DNA of 64,000 nucleotides from Sinomonas atrocyanea (GTDB taxonomy: Bacteria > Actinomycetota > Actinomycetes > Actinomycetales > Micrococcaceae). Where the stretch lies: positions 124,001 through 188,000 of the forward strand of contig NZ_JAUSRH010000002.1 of the NCBI RefSeq assembly GCF_030811715.1, in the 5' to 3' direction. This document shows, in pieces, positions 51,971-59,625 of this stretch (the first letter of the stretch is position 1; each line of letters begins with the position of its first letter). Below the pieces are notes generated by a model. The model saw nothing but the letters and a program-made list of their open reading frames with translations. It made no database searches and was not told the DNA's origin. The translations under genes were made by a program, and so were the position numbers.

Positions 51971-53319
51971 TCCGACGCGCCACCGCACTGACCCTCTCCC
52001 TCGTCACCGCCCTCGCAGCGGCGATCCTCGGCCTCCTGCCGGCGGCGCCCGCCGCGCTGGCGGACAGCATCCGCGACCGCGAGTACTGGCTCGGCGAGTA
52101 CGGAATCGAGAAGGCCTGGGAGGTGTCCAAGGGCGCCGGCGTCAAGGTCGCCGTGATCGACAGCGGGATCGACGGCACCCACCCGGACCTGCAGGGCGCG
52201 GTCATAGGGGGCCACGACTCCTCCGGCGCCGGCTCTCCGGACGGGCAGAAGCCGATCGGCGCGAAGCCGGAGCACGGCACGCTCGTGGCGACCATGCTCG
52301 CTGGCCGCGGCCATGGCAAGGATGGCAAGGACAGCAAGGACCCCGTGGGACCGGACGGGATCGTCGGGGTGGCGCCCGAGGCCCAGCTCCTCTCGGCCTC
52401 GACCTGGCTTGGCTCGCCCAACCCCGCGGGCATCTCCGACCAGGCCCAGATTCCGGATGCCGTGCGCTGGGCCGTGGACCAGGGTGCGAAGGTCATCAAC
52501 ATCTCCCTCGGCAGCTCCTCGCCCGTCTGGCCGGAGAGCTGGGACTCCGCGTTCCTCTACGCCGAGCAGCACGACGTGGTGATCGTCGCCGCCGCCGGCA
52601 ACAGGGTGGGCGGCAACCTGCAGGTCGGAGCGCCCGCCACCATCCCCGGAGTCCTCACCGTCGCGGGCCTGGACCGGCAGCGGAAGGCGAGCGTCGACTC
52701 CTCGTCCCAGGGCATCAGCATCGGCGTGGCAGCCCCGGCAGAGGAGCTCGCCGGCGGCCTGCCGGGGGGCCAGTACGCGGAATGGGCCGGCACCTCGGGG
52801 GCCGCGCCGATCGTGTCGGGGGTCGCGGCGCTCATCCGCTCGAAGTGGCCCGACATGAGCGCGGCCCAGGTCATCAACCGGATCGTCTCGACGGCCAAGG
52901 ACGCAGGCGCCCCCGGCGCGGACCCGCTCTACGGCCGCGGCATCCTCGACGCCGAGGCTGCGCTGAAGGCGGACGTGCCGGTCACCGCGGTCAACCCGCT
53001 CGGATCGATCGCCGACTGGATCCGGGTGCACCGCAAGGGAGGGGCCACCGTGCCCGCGGCACCGCAGGAGACGGCCGCCCCGACGGCCCCCGCCAAAGCC
53101 GTGCCCGAGCCGGCGGCGCCCACGCCGCGCCTCAATCCGGTGGAGAGCCCATGGCCTGCCCTGACCGTGATCCTGTCGGCCATCGCGGTGCTGGGCATCG
53201 CCGCCGGCGGCAGCCTCCACGTCTGGCGCCGCTCGGTCCGCATCCGCGCCGGCGGAGCGCTCCTCCCGCCCGGAGCTGCGCCCTCCGGGGAGCCCGAGGA
53301 GTCACACCCGGCGAGCTAG
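51967..53319 (+). CDS. Membrane-anchored subtilisin-like serine protease
   Basis: 450 aa S8 peptidase. Signal peptide to about residue 32 (AALA-DS), catalytic triad Asp65 (VAVIDSGIDG), His103 (PEHGTLVATML), Ser277 (AGTSGAAP) and oxyanion Asn212 (AAAGN). A Pro/Ala linker leads to a C-terminal membrane segment (VILSAIAVLGIAAGG) and a basic cytoplasmic tail. The layout (signal, protease, single C-terminal helix) is that of mycosins, which process type VII secretion substrates, but no ESX gene is in the window. GTG start overlapping the ppx stop. Confidence 0.88.
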   Translation: MIRRATALTLSLVTALAAAILGLLPAAPAALADSIRDREYWLGEYGIEKAWEVSKGAGVKVAVIDSGIDGTHPDLQGAVIGGHDSSGAGSPDGQKPIGAKPEHGTLVATMLAGRGHGKDGKDSKDPVGPDGIVGVAPEAQLLSASTWLGSPNPAGISDQAQIPDAVRWAVDQGAKVINISLGSSSPVWPESWDSAFLYAEQHDVVIVAAAGNRVGGNLQVGAPATIPGVLTVAGLDRQRKASVDSSSQGISIGVAAPAEELAGGLPGGQYAEWAGTSGAAPIVSGVAALIRSKWPDMSAAQVINRIVSTAKDAGAPGADPLYGRGILDAEAALKADVPVTAVNPLGSIADWIRVHRKGGATVPAAPQETAAPTAPAKAVPEPAAPTPRLNPVESPWPALTVILSAIAVLGIAAGGSLHVWRRSVRIRAGGALLPPGAAPSGEPEESHPAS

Positions 53320-53341
53320 TGAATATTTTCACAAACTGCGC

Positions 53342-53347
53342 TACGCT
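53342..53347 (+). promoter_or_regulatory. Leaderless -10 box (TACGCT) of ndh
   Basis: TACGCT ends six bases before the ATG at 53354; an AT-rich run (GAATATTTTCACAAA) lies just upstream. Confidence 0.55.
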
Positions 53348-53353
53348 TGTTCC

Positions 53354-54793
53354 ATGCCTTCCTCCCTGCAGCTTGTCGATCGCCCCCGCGTCCTCGTCGT
53401 CGGCGGCGGCTACGTCGGCCTCTACGTGGCCCTGAACCTCCAGAAGAAGATCGCCTCGGCCGGCGGCATCGTCACGGTCGTGGACCCGAACCCGTACATG
53501 ACGTACCAGCCGTTCCTGCCCGAGGTGGCCGGCGGCAACATCGAGGCGCGCCACGCCGTCGTCTCCCTCCGCGAGCACCTCAAGGACAGCGAGGTCATCC
53601 AGGGCTCGGTCACGAGCATCGACCACGCGGACCGCAAGGCTGTCGTGCAGCTCCCGGGCGACCAGGGCACGGTCGAGGTCCCCTACGTCGACGTGGTCCT
53701 CGGCGCGGGCGCCATCACGCGGACGTTCCCGATCCCCGGCCTCGCCGAGGCCGGCATCGGCAACAAGACCATCGAGGAGGCCATCGCCCTCCGCAACCAG
53801 GTGATCGAGCGCATCGAGTTCGCCTCGACCGCCACGGACCCGGCCGAGCGCCGGCGCGCCCTGACCTTCGTGGTCGTCGGCGGCGGCTTCGCCGGCATCG
53901 AGACGATCGCCGAGATGGAGGACCTCGCCCGCGAGGCCGTCCGCAACAACGGCCGCCTGAGCCAGGACGAGGTGCGCTTCGTGCTCGTCGAGGCGATGGG
54001 CCGCATCATGCCCGAGGTCACGGCCGAGCAGGCCGAGTGGGTCGTGGGCCACCTCAAGAGCCGCGGCATCGAGGTGCTCCTGAACACCTCCCTCGCCAGC
54101 GCCGAGGGCTCCCTCAAGCTCATCAACATGCCCGACAAGACCCCGGCGGACGAGTTCGAGGCGGACACCCTCGTGTGGACCGCCGGCGTGCAGGCCAACC
54201 CGATGGTCCGTGCCACCGGCTTCCCGCTCGAGCCGCGCGGCCGCGTCCGCGTCCTGCCGGACCTCCGCATCGCCGGCGACGAGGGCATCATCGAGAACGC
54301 GTGGGCCGCTGGCGACATCGCCGCCGTGCCCGACCTGACCGGCAAGGGCCTCCCGGACGGCACCTGCGTTCCGAACGCCCAGCACGCCCTGCGCCAGGCC
54401 AAGGTCCTCGCCAACAACCTGTGGGCCAACCGCTGGGACAAGCCGCTGACGGACTACAAGCACAAGAACCTCGGCGCCGTGGCCGGCTTCGGCCCGTGGA
54501 AGGGCGTCGCGAACATCAACCTGTTCGGGCGGATCGGCCTCAAGGGCCCGCTCGCCTGGCTCGCACACCGCGGCTACCACGGCCTCGCGATCCCCACGGC
54601 CGAGCGCAAGTTCCGCGTGCTCCTCGACTGGTTCTCCTCGCTCTTCGCCGGCCGCGACACGACCCCGCTGCAGGGCCTCGAGAACCCGCGGGCCGCGTTC
54701 GAGAACGCCGCCCGTCCCGCCCCGAAGCCCGCGGCTGCCCCGGCGCCGAAGGCCCAGGACGCCGGCGAGAAGGTTCCGGCCGGGGCCAAGTAG
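53354..54793 (+). CDS. ndh: NADH dehydrogenase, type II (non-proton-pumping)
   Basis: 479 aa. Peripheral membrane flavoprotein oxidising NADH and reducing menaquinone. FAD site VLVVGGGYVGLYVAL, PYMTYQPFLPEVAGG, NAD site FVVVGGGFAGIETIAE, VWTAGVQANPM and WAAGDIAAVPD. A C-terminal amphipathic region (~400-440) for membrane binding precedes a low-complexity Ala/Pro/Lys tail. Leaderless. Followed by a strong hairpin. Confidence 0.94.
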   Translation: MPSSLQLVDRPRVLVVGGGYVGLYVALNLQKKIASAGGIVTVVDPNPYMTYQPFLPEVAGGNIEARHAVVSLREHLKDSEVIQGSVTSIDHADRKAVVQLPGDQGTVEVPYVDVVLGAGAITRTFPIPGLAEAGIGNKTIEEAIALRNQVIERIEFASTATDPAERRRALTFVVVGGGFAGIETIAEMEDLAREAVRNNGRLSQDEVRFVLVEAMGRIMPEVTAEQAEWVVGHLKSRGIEVLLNTSLASAEGSLKLINMPDKTPADEFEADTLVWTAGVQANPMVRATGFPLEPRGRVRVLPDLRIAGDEGIIENAWAAGDIAAVPDLTGKGLPDGTCVPNAQHALRQAKVLANNLWANRWDKPLTDYKHKNLGAVAGFGPWKGVANINLFGRIGLKGPLAWLAHRGYHGLAIPTAERKFRVLLDWFSSLFAGRDTTPLQGLENPRAAFENAARPAPKPAAAPAPKAQDAGEKVPAGAK

Positions 54794-54827
54794 CCCCAGC
54801 GCCCCGGCCCGCGCCGGGTAGACCACG

Positions 54828-54869
54828 ACGACGGCGGCCGCCTCCCGCGAAGGAGGCGGCCGCCGTCGT
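54828..54869 (+). terminator. Terminator after ndh
   Basis: Perfect 18-bp stem ACGACGGCGGCCGCCTCC / GGAGGCGGCCGCCGTCGT with loop CGCGAA. Confidence 0.8.
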
Positions 54870-54926
54870 GCTTCCGGCAGGCGCCCGCGTCCGGGCGCCC
54901 AGGCGAGCCAGTAGGCTGGTGAGCAC

Positions 54927-55003
54927 GCCCCAGTAGCCCAATCGGCAGAGGCAGCGGACTTAAAATCCGCTCAGTCAGGGTTCGAGTCCCTGCTGGGGCA
55001 CCA
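54927..55003 (+). tRNA. tRNA-Leu (anticodon UAA), short variable loop, CCA encoded
   Basis: Acceptor GCCCCAG/CTGGGGC, 3-bp D stem, anticodon stem GCGGA/TCCGC with loop CTTAAAA (anticodon TAA, decoding UUA), variable loop of only five bases (TCAGT), T arm CAGGG-TTCGAGT-CCCTG, discriminator A and an encoded CCA. By the anticodon it is leucine, but tRNA-Leu normally has a long class II variable arm, which is absent here. All stems pair perfectly, so it looks functional. Confidence 0.9.
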
Positions 55004-55027
55004 CCAGTGCGGATGCAGCTTTCGAGG

Positions 55028-55060
55028 CGTTACAAGGCTGTGACCACAATCACTGTAACG
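55028..55060. promoter_or_regulatory. Spaced inverted repeat upstream of livK
   Basis: CGTTACA (55028-55034) and TGTAACG (55054-55060), 7-bp arms separated by 19 bases: candidate binding site for a dimeric regulator. Confidence 0.35.
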
Positions 55061-55090
55061 AGCGTTAACCGTTGAATTAGCCTGTCTTCT

Positions 55091-55108
55091 AATCAGGAAC
55101 ACCTGATT
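55091..55108. promoter_or_regulatory. Perfect inverted repeat upstream of livK
   Basis: AATCAGG-AACA-CCTGATT, 7-bp arms, 47 bp before the start; either an operator or a leader hairpin of the livK mRNA. Confidence 0.4.
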
Positions 55109-55154
55109 GTTCGCATCAGGGGCTCTCCGCGCCCTTCGATGGAGGAGATTACGC

Positions 55155-56531
55155 ATGATTCAACGTCACCAGGCTGCGCCTCGGGCGGCGAAGCTTGCTG
55201 CACTCGGCATCGGCGTCGCCATCCTGGCGACCGCGTGCAGCGGTTCCTCGGGCACACCGTCGAGCTCGGGCTCCGCTTCGGGCAGCGCTGCAGCATCCGG
55301 CACGATTTCCTGCCCCGCGCCGAGCTCGTCCGCGGGTGCAGGCAGCGCCTCGGCCGGGGCCACGGTCGCCCCCGGGGACGTGCCCAAGTCCACGACCACG
55401 TCCCCGACCCCGCTCAAGCTCGGCTCGCTCCTCCCGCAGACGGGCGCGCTCGCGTTCCTCGGCCCGCCCGAGATCGCCGGCGTGAACCTCGCCGTCAAGC
55501 AGATCAACGAGGCCGGCGGCGTCCTCGGCCAGAAGGTGGAGGTCACCCACCGCGACTCCGGCGACACCACCACGGACATCGCGACCCAGTCGGTGACCAA
55601 CCTCCTCGGGCAGGGCGTGTCCGCGATCATCGGCGCGGCATCCTCCGGGGTGTCCAAGACCGTGATCAACCAGATCACGGGCGCCGGGACGGTCATGTTC
55701 TCGCCGGCCAACACCTCGCCGGACTTCAGCACGTGGAACGCCAAGGGCCTCTACTGGCGCACCGCGCCGTCGGACGTGCTCCAGGGCCGCGTGCTCGGCA
55801 ACTACATGGCCTCCTGCGGCGCCCAGACCCTCGGCATGATCGTCCTGAACGACGCCTACGGCACCGGCCTGCGCGACAACGTCCAGAAGGCCTTCGAGGC
55901 CGCCGGCGGCAAGGTCGTGGACCAGGAGCTGTTCAACGAGGGCGACTCGCAGTTCAGCTCGCAGGTGGACAAGGTCGTGGCGGCCAAGCCGGACGCGATC
56001 GCGGTGATCTCCTTCGACCAGGCCAAGCAGATCATCCCGCTGCTGACGGCCAAGGGGGTCAAGCCGACGCAGATGTTCTTCGTCGACGGCAACACCTCGG
56101 ACTACAGCAAGGACCTCAAGCCGGGCACGCTCAAGGGCGCCCAGGGCACGACCCCGGGAACGTTCGCGAAGGACGACTTCAAGAAGCAGCTCGCCACGGT
56201 GGACTCCGGCCTGAAGGACTACAACTACGCCGGTGAGTCCTGGGACGCCGTGAACCTGATCGCGCTCGCGGCCGAGGAGGCCAAGAGCACCAAGGGCACG
56301 GACATCGCCGCTCACCTCCAGGACGTCTCGGAGGGCGGCGAGAAGTGCAGCGACTTCGCCAGCTGCGTGACGCTCCTGCGCCAGGGCAAGGACATCGACT
56401 ACGACGGCAAGTCGGGCCCGGTCTCCTTCGCCAAGAACGGTGACCCCCAGGAGGCCTACATCGGCATCTACCAGTTCGACGACAACAACAAGCCGCAGCC
56501 GGTCCGCGAGGAGTTCGGCAAGCTGAGCTGA
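55155..56531 (+). CDS. livK: Branched-chain amino-acid ABC transporter binding lipoprotein
   Basis: 458 aa. Lipobox ATAC with Cys28, then a ~65-residue Ser/Ala/Gly-rich linker before a type 1 binding fold (LGSLLPQTGALAFLGPPEIAGVNLAVKQINEAGGVLG, IIGAASSGVSKTVINQ, MFSPANTSPDFS, YWRTAPSD, VLNDAYGTGL). Two cysteines near the C-terminus (EKCSDFASC) may form a disulfide. The ligand is likely a branched-chain or other amino acid. GGAGGAG precedes the ATG. It converges with livHMGF rather than heading that operon. Confidence 0.88.
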   Translation: MIQRHQAAPRAAKLAALGIGVAILATACSGSSGTPSSSGSASGSAAASGTISCPAPSSSAGAGSASAGATVAPGDVPKSTTTSPTPLKLGSLLPQTGALAFLGPPEIAGVNLAVKQINEAGGVLGQKVEVTHRDSGDTTTDIATQSVTNLLGQGVSAIIGAASSGVSKTVINQITGAGTVMFSPANTSPDFSTWNAKGLYWRTAPSDVLQGRVLGNYMASCGAQTLGMIVLNDAYGTGLRDNVQKAFEAAGGKVVDQELFNEGDSQFSSQVDKVVAAKPDAIAVISFDQAKQIIPLLTAKGVKPTQMFFVDGNTSDYSKDLKPGTLKGAQGTTPGTFAKDDFKKQLATVDSGLKDYNYAGESWDAVNLIALAAEEAKSTKGTDIAAHLQDVSEGGEKCSDFASCVTLLRQGKDIDYDGKSGPVSFAKNGDPQEAYIGIYQFDDNNKPQPVREEFGKLS

Positions 56532-56554
56532 CCGAGGCCACTCGGAAGGCCGGC

Positions 56555-56592
56555 CCAGGGCCCCGGCCCCCGCGAGGGGGCCGGGGCCCTGG
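56555..56592 (+). terminator. Terminator after livK
   Basis: Perfect 17-bp stem CCAGGGCCCCGGCCCCC / GGGGGCCGGGGCCCTGG with loop GCGA. Confidence 0.85.
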
Positions 56593-56660
56593 CATGTCAG
56601 CGATTCCTTCTGGGCGGCTCCGGAGAGGCTGCCACCACAGATGACGGCGGTGCTGCCGCC

Positions 56661-56713
56661 GCGCACGACGGCGCCGCCCCACCCGCGGAGGGTGGGGCGG
56701 CGCCGTCGTGCGC
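56661..56713 (-). terminator. Terminator after livF
   Basis: Perfect 24-bp stem (56661-56684 with 56690-56713) and loop GCGGA, just beyond the livF stop codon. Both ends carry the GCACGACGGCG motif. Confidence 0.85.
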
Positions 56714-56719
56714 CAGGGG

Positions 56720-57541
56720 CTAGTGGGTCTGGTCCGCGGCCTTCCCCTGGTCCTCCGCCGCCTTCCCTTCGCCCTCGACCGTGTCGGCGAGGGTGCCGAG
56801 GTAGAGCTGGATGACCTTCGGATCCTTGAGCAGCTCCCGGCCGGTCCCCGTGTAGGCGTCGCGGCCCTGGTCCAGGACGTAGCCCCGGTCGCAGATCTGC
56901 AGGCAGCGCCGGGCGTTCTGCTCGACCATGATGACGGACACGCCGGCGCGGTTGATCTCGTGCACGCGCAGGAACGTCTCGTCCTGCTTGACGGGGGAGA
57001 GGCCGGCCGAGGGCTCGTCGAGGAGGAGCACTGCGGGGTCCATCATGAGGGCCCGGCCCATGGCCACCATCTGCCGCTCGCCGCCCGAGAGCGAACCGGC
57101 CCGCTGCGCCCGGCGCCTGCCGAGCTCGGGGAACAGCTCCGTGACGAAGTCCCAGCGCTCCTTGAAGGCCTTGGGCCGCTGGAACATGCCCATCTGCATG
57201 TTCTCCTCGATCGTGAGCGTCGTGAAGACGTTGTTGTTCTGCGGCACGAATCCCAGGCCGCGGCTCACGAGCTTGTTCGCCTTGAGCCCGGTCAGGTCCT
57301 GCCCGCGCACCACGACCGAGCCCGAATGGACCTTTACGAGGCCGAACATGGCCTTCAGCAGCGTGGACTTCCCGGCCCCGTTGGGGCCGATGATGCCGAT
57401 CAGCTCGCCCTTGCGGGCCTCGATGCTGCAGCCGTTGAGGATGTTGACCCCGGGCAGGTAGCCGGCCACGAGCTTCGTGACGGTGACGACGGCCTCGCCG
57501 TCCGGCGCGGGGGCCGCCGCGGTTGCGCTGTGCTCGCTCAC
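56720..57541 (-). CDS. livF: Branched-chain amino-acid ABC transporter ATPase LivF
   Basis: 273 aa. Walker A GPNGAGKST, signature LSGGERQMVAMGRAL, Walker B AVLLLDEPSAGLSP and VEQNARRCL. An ~18-residue N-terminal and ~25-residue C-terminal polar extension exceed the usual ~235 aa. GTG start overlapping the livG stop (GTGA). Last gene of livHMGF. Confidence 0.93.
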   Translation of the reverse strand: MSEHSATAAAPAPDGEAVVTVTKLVAGYLPGVNILNGCSIEARKGELIGIIGPNGAGKSTLLKAMFGLVKVHSGSVVVRGQDLTGLKANKLVSRGLGFVPQNNNVFTTLTIEENMQMGMFQRPKAFKERWDFVTELFPELGRRRAQRAGSLSGGERQMVAMGRALMMDPAVLLLDEPSAGLSPVKQDETFLRVHEINRAGVSVIMVEQNARRCLQICDRGYVLDQGRDAYTGTGRELLKDPKVIQLYLGTLADTVEGEGKAAEDQGKAADQTH

Positions 57542-58650
57542 TTCTGCTCCTCCTTGCCGGTGTCCAGGTCCGCCTCGGTCGCGCCGTGCGGCGCCTCGTC
57601 GGCGGCCTCGTCCGGTGCCTCGCCGGGCGCGGCCAGATGCTTGGCGGGGCGGCTGACGGTGATCGTCTCGGCCTCGGAGAGTACCGTCTCCTCGGAAATG
57701 ATCCCGGCGTCCGCGGTCCCCACCACCGACTCCTCATCGGCGGCCAGCTCCTCCTCGAGCTCCCGGAGGCCGCCGGCCGCCCCGAGGTCCACGTCGTGGT
57801 GGGCGCCCAGATAGGCGTCGATCACGGCCTGGTCCTTCATGACGTCGGCGGGCGGGCCCTCGGCCACGACCTTCCCCTCGGCCATGACCACGACCCAGTC
57901 GGCGATGTGGCGGACCATGTGCATGTCGTGCTCGACGAACAGCACGGTCATGCCCTCCGCCTTGAGGTTCTTGATGTGGTCGAGGAGGCTCTGGGTCAGG
58001 GCGGGGTTGACGCCGGCCATCGGCTCGTCGAGCATGACGAGCTTCGGATTGACCATGAGCGCCCGGGCCATCTCGAGGAGCTTGCGCTGGCCGCCGGAGA
58101 GGGATGCGGCGTAGTCGTCGCGCTTCGTGTCGAGCTTGAACTTGGCCAGCAGCTCCTCGGCCTTGGCGGTGATGTCCTTCTCGCGGCCGCCCCAGATGCC
58201 GCGGAACAGGGCGTTGCGGAGCTTCTCGCCCGGCTGCTCCGAGGCGCCGAGGCGCATGTTCTCGATGACCGTCAGCTTGCCCATCACCTTGGTGAGCTGG
58301 AAGGTGCGCACCATCCCGAGCCGGGCCACCTTGTAGGATGCCATGCCCGCAAGGTCGCGCCCCTCGAACTGCCAGGTGCCCGACTGGGGGGTGTCGAAGC
58401 CCGTGAGGAGGTTGAAGAGGGTCGTCTTGCCCGCGCCGTTGGGCCCGATCAGGGCGGTGATCTTGTGCCGGGGGATTTCGAGGTGCTCGACGTCCACGGC
58501 GTTGATGCCGCCGAAGCGCCTGCTCACGTTGTCGGCGACGACGATCGGGTCGCGTTTGCGGCACCCGGGGGCCGCTGGCCCCTCGCTGATGGGGCGGGTG
58601 TCCGTCATGTGGTCGACGGCGCCGCCGGACGTGGTGTGTGCCTCGCTCAT
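57538..58650 (-). CDS. livG: Branched-chain amino-acid ABC transporter ATPase LivG with acidic tail
   Basis: 370 aa. ATPase core: Walker A GPNGAGKTT, LGMVRTFQLTKVM, signature LSGGQRKLLEMARAL, Walker B VMLDEPMAGVNP, and the LivG-type EHDMHMVRHIADW. Beyond AYLGAHH (~285) runs an 85-residue acidic, Glu/Ala-rich tail not seen in classical LivG (~255 aa). The first ~35 residues are also an extension. ATG start overlapping the livM stop (ATGA). Confidence 0.92.
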   Translation of the reverse strand: MSEAHTTSGGAVDHMTDTRPISEGPAAPGCRKRDPIVVADNVSRRFGGINAVDVEHLEIPRHKITALIGPNGAGKTTLFNLLTGFDTPQSGTWQFEGRDLAGMASYKVARLGMVRTFQLTKVMGKLTVIENMRLGASEQPGEKLRNALFRGIWGGREKDITAKAEELLAKFKLDTKRDDYAASLSGGQRKLLEMARALMVNPKLVMLDEPMAGVNPALTQSLLDHIKNLKAEGMTVLFVEHDMHMVRHIADWVVVMAEGKVVAEGPPADVMKDQAVIDAYLGAHHDVDLGAAGGLRELEEELAADEESVVGTADAGIISEETVLSEAETITVSRPAKHLAAPGEAPDEAADEAPHGATEADLDTGKEEQK

Positions 58651-59615
58651 GAGAATGCGAGCTCCTTCTTGTTGCCGAACACGCCCTGCGGCCGGAAGAT
58701 CATCAACAGCATGAGGGCGACGCCCACGAGGATGTAGCGCAGCTGGCCTGCCTGGGTGGGGCTGAGGAACGGCAGGACGCCGATCTGGATCAGCCCGAAG
58801 AGCACGTTCTGGGTCAGGGAGAGCACGACCCAGAAGATCATGGCCCCCACGATCGGCCCGAGGACCGTCGACATGCCGCCGAGGAGGAGGCACGTCCACA
58901 GGAAGAACGTGAACTCGGTGCCGTAGTTCGCGGGCTGGACCACGTCGCGGGGGAGGGTGAACACGAGCCCGGCGAGCGCGCCGAGGATGCCGCCGATCAC
59001 GAGCGCCTGCATCTTGTACGAGTAGACGTTCTTGCCCAGCGAGCGCACGGCCATCTCGTCCTCGCGGATGCCCTTGAGGACGCGGCCCCAGGGGCTGCGC
59101 ATGAGCAGCCAGACCCCGATGCCGAAGATGATGACGAGGCCCCAGCCGAAGACCCGGTAAAAGAAGTCAGGGCTGCTGTACCCGAGGTAGGTGCCCGGGG
59201 GGAAGGGGTTGAGCCTCAGGAAGTCCTGCCGGAAGCCGGCCAGGCCGTTCGCGGAGCCGGTGACGTCCGTGAGGGTGTTGGTCGTGACGATGTAGCGGAT
59301 GATCTCCGCGGCGGCGATCGTCACGATGGCGAGGTAGTCAGCCCGCAGCCGCAGGGTCGGGATGCCCAGGATGAGTGCGAACACGACTGAGGCCACGACC
59401 GCGACGATGAGGGAGAGCCAGAACGGGAACTGCAGGTGGATGGTGGTCATGGCGAACGCGTACGCGCCGACGGCGATGAAGCCCGCCTGTCCGAAGTTGA
59501 GCAGCCCCGCGTAGCCGAAGTGCACGGCGAGGCCGAGTGCGGCCAGCGCGTAGGCCGCCGTCGTGGGGCTGACGAGCTCGCCGAGAGCCTCGAGAAGAAT
59601 CTGTCCGAAATCCAT
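58647..59615 (-). CDS. livM: Branched-chain amino-acid ABC transporter permease LivM
   Basis: 322 aa with about nine membrane segments; VHFGYAGLLNFGQAGFIAVGAYAFA is the family hallmark and SPWGRVLKGIREDEMAVRSLGKN the cytoplasmic coupling loop. The start at 59615 (MDFGQILLEAL) has GGAGG 7 bases upstream; the longer open frame overlaps livH. It forms the channel with LivH. Confidence 0.92.
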   Translation of the reverse strand: MDFGQILLEALGELVSPTTAAYALAALGLAVHFGYAGLLNFGQAGFIAVGAYAFAMTTIHLQFPFWLSLIVAVVASVVFALILGIPTLRLRADYLAIVTIAAAEIIRYIVTTNTLTDVTGSANGLAGFRQDFLRLNPFPPGTYLGYSSPDFFYRVFGWGLVIIFGIGVWLLMRSPWGRVLKGIREDEMAVRSLGKNVYSYKMQALVIGGILGALAGLVFTLPRDVVQPANYGTEFTFFLWTCLLLGGMSTVLGPIVGAMIFWVVLSLTQNVLFGLIQIGVLPFLSPTQAGQLRYILVGVALMLLMIFRPQGVFGNKKELAFS

Positions 59616-59625
59616 GGTGGCCTCC

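Noticed and set aside
51967-53319. Type VII secretion system
   Set aside because: Only a mycosin-like protease is present; no EccC, EccD or WXG100 genes in the window.
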